Source: Actinobacteria bacterium OV320 (GTDB taxonomy: Bacteria; Actinomycetota; Actinomycetes; Streptomycetales; Streptomycetaceae). Taken from it: DNA of 64,000 nucleotides. This document shows, one piece after another, positions 16,898 to 25,097 of the stretch. The stretch covers positions 310,001 to 374,000 of the forward strand of contig LJCX01000028.1 in NCBI GenBank assembly GCA_001298545.1, written 5' to 3'. The translations under genes were made by a program, and so were the position numbers. Under the pieces are notes generated by a model. The model was not told the origin of the DNA. It saw only the letters and a list, made by a program, of their open reading frames with translations, and searched no databases. The first letter of the stretch is position 1. Every line of letters starts with the position of its first letter.

Positions 16898-17338
16898 GTT
16901 CAGGGGTGCGCCGGTGCGTAGGCGCTCGACCAGGGCGGGGTTGGCGAGGGCCGTCACGCCGACGTCGACGATGTCGGTCAGGCCGTCTTCGATGTCCTTC
17001 GCGCGGGTGGCGATGTCGGTGCCGGCCCGGTTGGGAACCAAGGTGTTCGGCCACAACTTGCTGAGGGCGTGCAGGAGTTCGTCGCCCCTGCCGTGGCCGA
17101 TGTGCAGGTGGGCGAGGTCGGGCGGGATGGGGGCTCGCGCGAGTGCCGGATGCGGCTCATGCGGCTCATGCGGCTCGTGTAGCTCGTGGGTGTCGCTCTC
17201 CGCGATGTCGTTGAACGGGCTTCCGGGAGGGACCCGGAAGCCGGTGCGGTCGGCGGCGACCTGGGCGCGAGCCGCGTCGGAGGGCAACGGATGCGGTGGT
17301 CGAGGGACCCGCCGAACCCTGTTCGCCCGGGCCAGCAC
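16898..17338 (-). pseudogene. Remnant: C-terminal third of an old-yellow-enzyme family reductase
   Basis: The frame contains TGFRVPPGSPFNDI, then DLAHLHIGHGRGDELLHALSKLWP, NRAGTDIATRAKDIEDGLTDIV and ANPALVERLRTGAPLNT. These match the last 120 residues of NADH:flavin oxidoreductases. The N-terminal two thirds of the barrel, including the catalytic Tyr/His region, are missing. The expected C-terminal residues after APLNT are replaced by unrelated codons. A HEPHEPHEPH insertion comes from a 9-bp repeat. It would not form a functional enzyme. Confidence 0.7.
17150..17182. repeat. 9-bp tandem repeat inside the old-yellow-enzyme remnant
   Basis: ATGCGGCTC occurs three times in tandem with a diverged fourth copy, encoding EPH units on the minus strand. 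Confidence 0.7.
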
Positions 17339-17362
17339 CGTGATCGAGGCGCGGTTGGCGTC

Positions 17363-17950
17363 TCAGTCGTGCTGCTCGGCAGCCAGGAGTGCGAGGGCGT
17401 TGTGGATGCCCTGTTCGAGGAGTTGGTCGGCGAGTCGCCGGTCGGTCAGGGCGCGGGAGAGCTGAAGCGTCCCGGCCATCATGCCGAGGAGGCTGAGTGA
17501 CTTCAGACGTGCCGACGGCGGATCGTGGGGTGCCAGGCGGGTGGCGAAGCCGTCGACGAGGACCAGAGCGCCGTCGGTGTACGCCTGCCTGGTGCGATCC
17601 GTGGAGCGTCCGATCTCGTCGAGCAGGGCGGCGTTGGGGCAGCCGTCCTCGACGTCGTCGCGCTGCTCGGCGGAGAAGTACCAGCGAATCAACTGTTCGA
17701 GTCCGGCACGGCCGGGCGCCGCCCGCGCGACGATGTTCTCGTGCTGTGTGCGCAACTGGTCGGCGACCACGGTGGCGACGAGTTCGTCCTTGGACGCGAA
17801 GTAGGCGTAGAAGGTGCCGTTGGTCAGCCCCGCGTCCTTCATGAGCGTGGCGACTCCGGAGCCGTCGATGCCGTCCCGCTTGAGCCTGCGACCTGCCGTC
17901 TCGACGATCCGCCGCCTTGTCTCCTGCTTGTGTTCTTTCGTGTACCGCAC
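17363..17950 (-). CDS. TetR-family transcriptional regulator
   Basis: A 195-residue repressor. The N-terminal helix-turn-helix covers about residues 8-55 (RRRIVETAGRRLKRDGIDGSGVATLMKDAGLTNGTFYAYFASKDELV). The C-terminal ligand domain contains GCPNAALLDEIGRSTDRTRQAYTDG, typical of the C_33-like group. The GTG start at 17950 has GGAGGAA 6-7 bases upstream; longer in-frame starts lack one. The nearest operator-like motifs are upstream of the SDR gene at 19,087-19,130, so control of that gene or of itself is plausible. Confidence 0.92.
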   Translation of the reverse strand: MRYTKEHKQETRRRIVETAGRRLKRDGIDGSGVATLMKDAGLTNGTFYAYFASKDELVATVVADQLRTQHENIVARAAPGRAGLEQLIRWYFSAEQRDDVEDGCPNAALLDEIGRSTDRTRQAYTDGALVLVDGFATRLAPHDPPSARLKSLSLLGMMAGTLQLSRALTDRRLADQLLEQGIHNALALLAAEQHD

Positions 17951-18005
17951 GAGGCGTTCCTCCGTCGCAGCCGGGGCTTGCGCTCCGGATACCGCCCTGG
18001 TCGAG

Positions 18006-18215
18006 TCAGTGTGCCGAGTGGGCAAGGAGAGCAGCGAAGTTGCTCCTCGCTGTCTGCAGTTTCGGGTCGTGGGGCTCGGGGACCCGCCGTCGATGATGTA
18101 CAGCCGGTCGCCGCGGACCGCGGTCGCGGGGGGGCGAGGCGAGACCGTCCGCGCTGGTCAGAACGGCCTTGTAGGTGCCGTTCGGATAGATCACGGGTAC
18201 ACCGGAGACATCCAG
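18006..18215 (-). pseudogene. Frameshifted remnant resembling the C-terminus of an SMP-30/gluconolactonase-like protein
   Basis: One frame reads VIYPNGTYKAVLTSADGLAS, a second reads ATAVRGDRLYIIDGG, and the first resumes as PHDPKLQTARSNFAALL before a stop. Together they form a coherent beta-propeller-like C-terminus. The first shift coincides with a seven-G run (18128-18134). The 5' part of the gene is absent. Assignment to the SMP-30-like family is tentative. Confidence 0.45.
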
Positions 18216-18250
18216 GCGGCATCGGCGGCCCCTGAAGCCGGACCGGGATG

Positions 18251-19066
18251 TCAGGCGGGCAGCCGGTTGAATTTGCGGATGCCTTTGTCGAAGGTGGTGG
18301 CGGGGGCGAAGCGGCGCAGCGTCCTCATGCGCGTGGCGAGGGGGCCGGCGGCGTAGCGCAGCTTCGGCTTCTTGTCGGTGGCCGCGGCGACGATCACCTT
18401 GGCGACGACGGCGGGGTCGTCGCCGTCCTTCATCGCCTCCGCGATCACCTCGTCGAAGACGCGCCGTCGCTCCGCGTACAGAGGCAGCGGGGTGTCGGGC
18501 TGCGCGGCGTTGGTGTCGAAGCTGGTCTTGGTATAGGCGGGCTCGACGAGGAGGACGCGGATGCCGTGTTCGCGGACTTCGTGGTCCAGGGACTCGGAGT
18601 AGCCCTCGACGGCGTGTTTCGCGGCGACGTAGAGCGCCATGTAGGGCTGGGGGACCAGGCCCAGGACGGACGAGATGTTGATGACGCGTCCGCCACCCCG
18701 GGCGCGCATGTGCGGCAGGACGGCCTTCGTCATACGGATGACACCGAGGACGTTGATGTTCAGGACGTTCTGGGCCTGGGCGACGGAGTTCTCCTCGACG
18801 GCGCCCGCCGAGCCGACGCCCGCGTTGTTGACCAGGACGTCGATGCGTCCGAACCGGTCGATCACCTTTCCGACCGCGGCGGTGGCCGAGTCGTCGTCGG
18901 CCACGTCGAGATCGAGGTAGGTCACCCCGGCGGGCGGGGTGAGTCCGGAGGTCTTGCGGCCGGTTCCGATCACCTCGAAACCTGCCGCGACGAAGGCGCG
19001 GGCCGTCTCCTTGCCGATCCCCGATGAGGCCCCTGTCACGAGCGCCACCGGCCGAGTTGTCGCCAT
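18251..19066 (-). CDS. Short-chain dehydrogenase/reductase
   Basis: Classical SDR, 271 residues. Cofactor motif TGASSGIG near residue 11, NNAG (LVNNAGVGS), catalytic Ser in NISSVLGLV and YVAAK as the YxxxK pair, then PAYTKTSF. The RFGRIDVLVNNAG stretch is typical of NADP-dependent family members acting on small carbonyls. The ATG 19066 is 6 bases after AAGGGAG; a GTG directly before is also in frame. A cluster of dyads upstream suggests TetR control. Confidence 0.92.
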   Translation of the reverse strand: MATTRPVALVTGASSGIGKETARAFVAAGFEVIGTGRKTSGLTPPAGVTYLDLDVADDDSATAAVGKVIDRFGRIDVLVNNAGVGSAGAVEENSVAQAQNVLNINVLGVIRMTKAVLPHMRARGGGRVINISSVLGLVPQPYMALYVAAKHAVEGYSESLDHEVREHGIRVLLVEPAYTKTSFDTNAAQPDTPLPLYAERRRVFDEVIAEAMKDGDDPAVVAKVIVAAATDKKPKLRYAAGPLATRMRTLRRFAPATTFDKGIRKFNRLPA

Positions 19067-19086
19067 CACGGACTCCCTTTGATTGC

Positions 19087-19130
19087 CATACGTTCGTATG
19101 CCTTACGTTCGTACGACCATACGGTGGTCG
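19087..19130. promoter_or_regulatory. Clustered operator-like dyads upstream of the SDR gene
   Basis: CATACG-TT-CGTATG (19087-19100), a second TACGTTCGTA core (19104-19113, 15 bp downstream of the first), and CGACCA-TACGG-TGGTCG (19114-19130). The repeated TACGTTCGTA core is a good candidate site for the TetR regulator encoded at 17,363-17,950. Confidence 0.65.
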
Positions 19131-19372
19131 TGGGTCGATGGCAAGTGGTCACGCCCGGTGCTCCCGCCAGATCCGCCGAGCCGACGCCGCTCGGCGACGA
19201 GCGGTCGCTGTTTCACGACACGGTCGCCGCCGATACAGATCTCCGGTCGCTTGGCGCCGATCCGGCGAAGAGCGACCGGAGACCGGTGGGGCACAGCCCG
19301 ACCGGAGACCGGTGGGGCACAGCACCGCTGCGTCGCGATCGGCGAGGGCGGCTGTCGTCGGTGTGAGTGCGG
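19131..19372. other. Non-coding stretch with hairpin and direct repeat
   Basis: No convincing gene. TCTCCGGTCGCT (19240-19251) pairs perfectly with 19271-19282, forming a 12-bp stem with a 19-base loop. A 24-bp sequence at 19273-19296 is repeated exactly at 19299-19322. Confidence 0.6.
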
Positions 19373-19912
19373 TCAGGCCGCGAAGGAGGCGAGCAGCTCG
19401 TTGTACTGCTTGGCGGCGGTGGCCAGGTCCTCGTCGGAGAGGCCGAATGCCGTGCCGTAGAGCTTGACCATCGGCTGGATGTCGAACTGGCACAGCCGCA
19501 GGGTCGCGTGCCAGTTGCCGAGGAGGGTCTCGATGGTGGCCTGGTTCGAGCCTTCGGGGGTGTAATGGTCGGCGGGGACGCCGGCGGTGACGGCGACGAC
19601 GGCCTTCTTGCCGGCCAGTTGCGAGGCGGAGCCGTCCATGGTGAAGGCCCAGCCGAGGGTGAAGACCTTGTCCTGCCACTGCTTGAACAGCGGGGTGGTG
19701 TTGTACCAGAACACCGGGTGCTGGAAGACGATCACGTCGTGTTCGGCGAGCAGTGCCTGCTCGGCAGCCGCGTCGATCTGGAAGTCGGGGTAGGTGGCGT
19801 AGAGGTCGTGCACGGTGACATGGGCCAGGTCGCGGACGGCGTCCACCAGGGCCTTGTTGGCCTTCGACTGGGACAGGTCGGGGTGACCTACGACCAGGAG
19901 AACCTTGGACAT
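19373..19912 (-). CDS. NAD(P)H-dependent flavin oxidoreductase, NQO1/KefF-like
   Basis: Flavodoxin-like fold enzyme of 179 residues. It begins KVLLVVGHPDLSQSKANKALVDAV, the FMN-phosphate loop of this family. VFQHPVFWYNTTPLFKQWQDKVF is the signature P-x-x-W-Y segment. GKKAVVAVTAGVPADHYTPEG corresponds to the isoalloxazine loop. Likely a two-electron quinone or electrophile reductase in the cytoplasm. It is one of several redox enzymes in this block and is separated from its neighbours by about 190 bp on one side and 300 on the other. Confidence 0.92.
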   Translation of the reverse strand: MSKVLLVVGHPDLSQSKANKALVDAVRDLAHVTVHDLYATYPDFQIDAAAEQALLAEHDVIVFQHPVFWYNTTPLFKQWQDKVFTLGWAFTMDGSASQLAGKKAVVAVTAGVPADHYTPEGSNQATIETLLGNWHATLRLCQFDIQPMVKLYGTAFGLSDEDLATAAKQYNELLASFAA

Positions 19913-20054
19913 GATGAGGGACCTTTTCAGTGATCAGCGAAAATGGGTGAACGGGTGCAGGTTGATCGGGTGTGACGGGCCAGGAACTTCGCCGGGGCGT
20001 CAGTCCTTCGCGAAGTCCAGGCGCGTGGGCTGATCCGGGCGCAGGGGCGCCGGC

Positions 20055-20105
20055 GGTCAGCGGTCAGCCGTCAGCGGTCAGCGGTCAGCGGCCGGCGGTC
20101 AGCGG

Positions 20106-20112
<7 letters not shown>
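20055..20112. repeat. Heptanucleotide tandem repeat (GGTCAGC)n
   Basis: About eight copies of GGTCAGC or near variants (GGTCAGC, CGTCAGC, GGCCGGC), running into the stop codon of the aldo/keto reductase gene. Slippage could change the 3' end of that gene. Confidence 0.8.
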
Positions 20113-21086
<974 letters not shown>

Positions 21087-21461
21087 CAGGTACTCCTTGT
21101 CGTGACGGCCGTCAGGCCCGGTCAGTGCTCATGAGGGGGTGCGCCACCAGTCGGTGGGCCGTGCTTGGGTGGTCCCCGCACCGCTGGCGCGGGCGTCGTC
21201 GCCCGGTGGCGCTCAACGCCGCAAGTGCACCTGGCAGCTTCCGTCCTTGGCCGGGGGATGGCGCTCCGGCGTGGGTGTCGTCGCAGGTCAGGCTGCCGAG
21301 GACAGCGGTGCCGCGGCCGTCCGTGATGCGCTTCGTCCAGGCCGGCAGGCGCGCCCTGGCCGACCATGGGGGGCAGGCGGCCGCTGTCGGGTGAGGACCG
21401 GCGCTGGTGTCGCCAGGGCCAGGCGGCGGGGCGGTCTGCGGGTCGAACCGGCTGCGCCGGG
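21087..21461. other. 375 bp without a recognisable gene
   Basis: Open frames exist on both strands but none has recognisable protein features, a ribosome site or consistent third-position bias. It may be further decayed coding sequence. Confidence 0.5.
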
Positions 21462-21722
21462 TCAGTGCTCGTGGGCCGCCGGGTCCAGAACGAGGACGGG
21501 GATCTCGCGGTCCGTGTTCTTCTGGTACTCGGCGTAGTCGGGGAACGCCTCGACGGCTCGGGCCCACCACACGGCCTTCTCCTCCCCGGTCACCTCGCGG
21601 GCCAGCATGTCCTGGCGCACCGGGCCGTCCTGAAGCTCGACCCGGGGGTCGGCCACCGCGTTGTGGTACCAGACCGGATGCTTGGGGGCTCCTGCCATGG
21701 AGGCGATGGCGGCGTAGGAGCG
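21462..21722 (-). pseudogene. Remnant: C-terminus of a deazaflavin (F420)-dependent nitroreductase
   Basis: The frame reads SYAAIASMAGAPKHPVWYHNAVADPRVELQDG, then AREVTGEEKAVWWARAVEAFPDYAEYQKNTDREIPVLVL. This is the C-terminal two thirds of DDN-family proteins. The N-terminal 50 or so residues are lost and the frame runs directly into the end of the upstream SDR gene. It has no start codon or ribosome site at the break, so it is probably not made as an enzyme. Confidence 0.65.
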
Positions 21723-21732
21723 GGCGTGGTGG

Positions 21733-22578
21733 TCAGGCGTGGGCGTCGTCGTAGGCCAGGCTGTCGCCCAGTTCGCGGGATGCCTCGGCCTGGCCGAGGA
21801 GTTCCTTCGCCTTGGCCTCGGCGGCCTCGATGGCGTCCGCACCGGCGACGAAGCGCGGCAGCGGCTTCTTCTGCCCGACGATGGTGAGCAGGGCGCGGGC
21901 GAGCTTGGCGGGGTCGCCGGGCTGCCGGCCGTTCATGCTCTTCATGCCCTCGATCCTCGGGGCGGTGCGCGCGGCGTAGTCGTCGATCGACAGCTCGGGC
22001 CAGTTGGTGGAGCCGTCCACGAGGAGTTCGGTGCGGAAGTAGCCGGGCTCCACGATCGTGGTGTGGATGTTGTACGGCTCGACGTCGTGGCGCAGGGACT
22101 CCATCCAGCCCTCCTCCGCGAACTTGGAGGCGGCGTAGGCGGAGGTGAACTCCATGCCGACCAGGCCGGCGGTCGAGGTGATGGTGATGACGTGGCCGGC
22201 GCGCTGCTTGCGCAGGATCGGCAGGACGGCGCGGGTGACGTTCATCGGGCCGAAGAGGTTGGTCTCGAACTGCCGGCGCATCTGCGCGGGCGAGATCTCC
22301 TCGAAGTAGCCGGTGAAGAGGTTCCCGGCGTTGTTGATCAGGACGTCGATGCGGCCGAAGCGGTCGACGGCGGCCTGCGCGGCGGCCTCGGCATCCTCCA
22401 GGCTGGTGACGTCGAGCCTTGTGGTCAGCAGGTTGTCCTGCGGTCCGCCGAGGGCCTTCTCGACCTCTTCGGGGCGGCGGCCGGTGGCGACGACCTGGTG
22501 GCCTGCGGCGAGAGCCTCGCGGGCGATGTCCGTGCCGAGACCGCGTCCGGCACCGGTGACGAGAATGACCTTGCTCAT
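21733..22578 (-). CDS. Short-chain dehydrogenase/reductase
   Basis: 281-residue SDR. TGAGRGLGTDIA near the N-terminus binds the cofactor, INNAGNLFTGYFEE is the NNAG segment, TSTAGLVG holds the catalytic Ser and YAASK the catalytic pair. The C-terminal extension (EAKAKELLGQAEASRELGDSLAYDD) is common in the cis-retinol-type oxidoreductase group. The ATG 22578 follows AAAGGAA with a 7-base spacer. It is divergent from an XRE regulator that may control it. Confidence 0.92.
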   Translation of the reverse strand: MSKVILVTGAGRGLGTDIAREALAAGHQVVATGRRPEEVEKALGGPQDNLLTTRLDVTSLEDAEAAAQAAVDRFGRIDVLINNAGNLFTGYFEEISPAQMRRQFETNLFGPMNVTRAVLPILRKQRAGHVITITSTAGLVGMEFTSAYAASKFAEEGWMESLRHDVEPYNIHTTIVEPGYFRTELLVDGSTNWPELSIDDYAARTAPRIEGMKSMNGRQPGDPAKLARALLTIVGQKKPLPRFVAGADAIEAAEAKAKELLGQAEASRELGDSLAYDDAHA

Positions 22579-22692
22579 GGGGGGGTTCCTTTCAGGCGCC
22601 GTGATCCGGCACCCGCTGTGTGCGGGGGGGGGTGATGCGTGCGGCGCCGACAGCGCCGCGAAGGGGGCTGGGACCGGCGGCACAAGCGCCGT

Positions 22693-22704
22693 CCGTCCGG
22701 ACGG
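22693..22704. promoter_or_regulatory. CCGTCCGGACGG palindrome in the divergent promoter
   Basis: Exact 12-bp palindrome between the SDR and XRE genes; candidate operator. Confidence 0.4.
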
Positions 22705-22771
22705 TTCACACCACCGGGGGCGGTGCACCACCAACAGAACCGCTTGTCACGCGCGTGTGGGAGTCCCTGCT

Positions 22772-22798
22772 GAGGGGGTCACTGACAGGGACCCCCTC
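22772..22798. promoter_or_regulatory. Inverted repeat upstream of the XRE regulator
   Basis: GAGGGGGTC and its complement GACCCCCTC, 9-bp arms with a 9-base spacer, 31 bp before the regulator ATG. Possible autoregulatory site. Confidence 0.5.
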
Positions 22799-22829
22799 AC
22801 CCGGCGGAAGCACTCGTAGAGTGAAACGC

Positions 22830-23789
22830 ATGGCAGGCAGAAACGACCCACAAGGCAACAGCCGCGACATACGTGACGATTTCCGTGCGGAGATCCGGGA
22901 ATTCCTCGGTACGCGACGGGCCAGGGTCACCCCCGAGCAGGCCGGACTGCCCCTGTACGGCGGCGAGCGCCGACGGGTCACCGGGCTGCGCCGTGAGGAG
23001 GTCGCCCTCCTCGCGGGCATTTCCAGCGAGTACTACACACGGCTGGAGCGCGGCAACGCCACCGGCGTCTCCGAGAGCGTCATCGAAGGCATCGCGCAAG
23101 CACTCCAGCTCGACGAAGCCGAACGCATCCACCTGCTCGACCTCCTGCGCGGCGCCGGCACGACCCGTCCGCCACGCCGCCGCCCGGCCCAGCAGCGCGT
23201 GCGGCCCGCGGTGCAGCGCGTCCTCGACTCGATGGCCGGCACACCCGCGTTCATCCTCAGCGGACGCGGGGACATCCTGGCCGCCAACCACCTCGGGCGC
23301 GCCCTGTTCTCCCCGGTCTACGCCGACCCGGCACGGCCGCCGAACAACGCCCGGTTCGTCTTCCTCAGCCCGCACGCGACCGAGTTCTTCCGCCACTGGG
23401 ACGAGGTGGCCAATGACACGGTCGCCATGCTGCGCGCGGAAGCCGGCCGCGACCTCTACGACCGGCGGCTGACGGACCTGATCGGCGAACTGTCCACCCG
23501 CAGCGAGGAATTCAGGCGCCGCTGGGCCGCCCACAACGTCCGCATGCACACCACCGGCGTGAAACTCCTCCACCACCCGGTCGTCGGCGACCTCGACCTG
23601 CCCTTCGAAACCTTCCCGCTCCCCGACGGCCCCAGCCAGTTCCTCCTCACCTACACCCCCGAGCCCGCCTCACCCTCGCGGGACGCCCTGGACCTGCTGG
23701 CCAGCTGGGCCGCGACCGACGACGACATCGAGCGGTCCGCGCCGGCCGACGACTCCCATCCCGCCGACTCGGCCGAGACACCCGACTGA
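22830..23789 (+). CDS. XRE-family regulator with MmyB-like ligand-binding domain
   Basis: 319 residues. An N-terminal helix-turn-helix (RRVTGLRREEVALLAGISSEYYTRLERGNATGVS) is followed by a C-terminal domain beginning PAFILSGRGDILAANHLGRALFSP. That domain is characteristic of MmyB-like sensors, which bind fatty-acid-like ligands in the one known structure. Such genes usually sit divergent from an SDR they repress, as here. Start chosen at ATG 22830; a GTG at 22821 is in frame. No strong ribosome site, so the transcript may be leaderless. Confidence 0.9.
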   Translation: MAGRNDPQGNSRDIRDDFRAEIREFLGTRRARVTPEQAGLPLYGGERRRVTGLRREEVALLAGISSEYYTRLERGNATGVSESVIEGIAQALQLDEAERIHLLDLLRGAGTTRPPRRRPAQQRVRPAVQRVLDSMAGTPAFILSGRGDILAANHLGRALFSPVYADPARPPNNARFVFLSPHATEFFRHWDEVANDTVAMLRAEAGRDLYDRRLTDLIGELSTRSEEFRRRWAAHNVRMHTTGVKLLHHPVVGDLDLPFETFPLPDGPSQFLLTYTPEPASPSRDALDLLASWAATDDDIERSAPADDSHPADSAETPD

Positions 23790-23900
23790 CCGACGAGCCA
23801 CGCGAGTCGATCCACGGCGACTCTTGCGGAGCAGCGGCAGCATCCACTGCCGATACCGATACCGAGGTCGAAGGCATGGTCCACGTGCCCTGGCGCCCAG

Positions 23901-24089
23901 GACTGACGCCTTGTCGAAGGAAGCGATGCGCGCCGCGACACCGTTGACGAGGTCGTCGAGTTCGGCGTCGGGGACGGCCCGGGTCACCCAGCCGTACTGC
24001 TCGGCGCGCTCGGCGTCGTAGTCCTGGCTGGTGAGGATCGCTTCGAGCGCGCGGTCCCGTCCCAGCAGCCGGGCCAGACGGTCGCTGCC
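23901..24089 (-). pseudogene. Remnant: C-terminal segment of an enoyl-CoA hydratase/isomerase
   Basis: The minus strand, one frame off the upstream hydrolase, reads GSDRLARLLGRDRALEAIL, then TSQDYDAERAEQYGWVTRAVPDAELDDLVNG and VAARIASFDKASV. This is the typical crotonase C-terminal helical region. It has no start and joins directly to the broken hydrolase. Confidence 0.65.
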
Positions 24090-24724
24090 GCCTCGGACAC
24101 GTCGGCGAGCCCGGTGGCCAGCCGTGTGGCCACCCTGGCGAGATGCTCGTACCCGGCGGCGCGTCCGGTGTCCGTGCCGGGGAAGAACAGGAACACCAGG
24201 TCGTCCCCGGTGACATTGGGCTTGGTCATGGTGGCCCGCGCCTTCGGGTCCGGGTCGGGCGCGCCGGGCACCGTGCCGCCAGGGTTGGCGGCCGCCACGA
24301 CCAGCCTGCGGACCAGGGCGGGCCGGGTGCGGGCGATGTGCTGGGCGACGGTGCCGCCCAGGGTCCAGCCGAGCAGGTCGACCTGCGTGAGGCCGAGGGC
24401 CTCGATGAACTCGACGGTGCCGTCGGCCAGCCCCTCCACCGAGTCGCGCGGAGTCCCGTCGGTGTAGCCGGTGCCGACGTTGTCGAACACGATCACGTCA
24501 TGCTCGGCGGCGAGGTGGTCCAGGAGCTCCGGGTCCCACCAGTCGAGGGTCCCGCGGACCCGGTTCAGCAGGACCAGCGGGACGCCGCCCCGCGGGCCGA
24601 TGCGCCGGTAGGTGAACGTCGCGGAGGGGCCTTCCAAGCCCTCAACAGGCCCGGCGCGGACCAGGACCCTGCCGCACAGGACCCGGACGCACTGGCCACA
24701 CTTGTCATCGACACACTCCTGCAC
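24090..24724 (-). pseudogene. Truncated alpha/beta hydrolase joined out of frame to a crotonase fragment
   Basis: The N-terminal half is a normal alpha/beta hydrolase: SATFTYRRIGPRGGVPLVLLN, IVFDNVGTGYTDGT, and nucleophile region LLGWTLGGTVAQHIA, in which the usual Ser of GxSxG is Thr. Homology stops at about RLATGLADVSEAAA. After this the frame reads nonsense while an enoyl-CoA-hydratase tail continues in another frame. The catalytic Asp and His are missing. The N-terminus before ATFTY is also atypical. The fusion points to a deletion between two former genes. Confidence 0.65.
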
Positions 24725-24978
24725 GGCGCGGGACCCCGCGCCTGAGCCGGAGAGAGAGCCCCGCTCCGGACAGCAACCGCGCCGGATTCACGTATGCATC
24801 CACGCAGGTCAGCAGCCACACGGCCGCGCAAGCGCCGTCGCTCCCCGAGCTGGAAGCCGGACCCGGGAGCCCGTGGCACCACCGCACCGGATCCAGCGGG
24901 GAGCAACGGGGAGTCACGGTGAAAACCGCCCAGCCGCACCAGCCGCAAGGCCCCGGCCCAGCCGTTCGCCGCCCGGTA

Positions 24979-24994
24979 GGCCCCGAAAGGGGCC
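24979..24994 (-). terminator. Tetraloop hairpin downstream of the orphan kinase
   Basis: GGCCCC-GAAA-GGGGCC, 6-bp G/C stem; probable terminator of the kinase transcript. Confidence 0.5.
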
Positions 24995-25017
24995 GTGGCG
25001 GATCGAGCGGGGACAGC

Positions 25018-25068
25018 GAGGAGCGGGGGACGGCGAGGAGCGGCGGACGTCGAGGAGCGGCGGATCGT
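25018..25068. repeat. Three 17-bp tandem repeats
   Basis: GAGGAGCGGGGGACGGC at 25018, then close copies at 25035 and 25052. They begin where homology to the response-regulator gene stops, so repeat expansion may mark the deletion end. Confidence 0.75.
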
Positions 25069-25097
25069 CGGCCGTCGTCGACGACCGTCACGCGGGT
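25066..25097 (-). pseudogene. 5' stub of a deleted NarL-type response regulator
   Basis: Directly overlapping the kinase stop (GTGA) the minus strand reads VTVVDDG. With the upstream codons VPFVTRVTVVDD it matches VPVATRVLVVDD at the start of the regulator at 43,582-44,241. GGAGGTGTCCCC upstream is identical in both places. After the two aspartates similarity stops at the 17-bp repeats. Confidence 0.65.

Larger units (their letters stand above)
24725..25087. other. Gap holding a response-regulator stub, repeats and a hairpin
   Basis: No intact gene. Towards 25,087 the minus strand carries the first codons of a lost response regulator (see separate entry), a 17-bp triplicate repeat and a tetraloop hairpin. 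24,740-24,960 shows nothing recognisable. Confidence 0.6.

Noticed and set aside
21112..21570. Gene of about 150 codons between the aldo/keto reductase and the nitroreductase relic
   Set aside because: Composition is Arg/Pro/Ala-rich and resembles a shadow frame; no start context or family feature.
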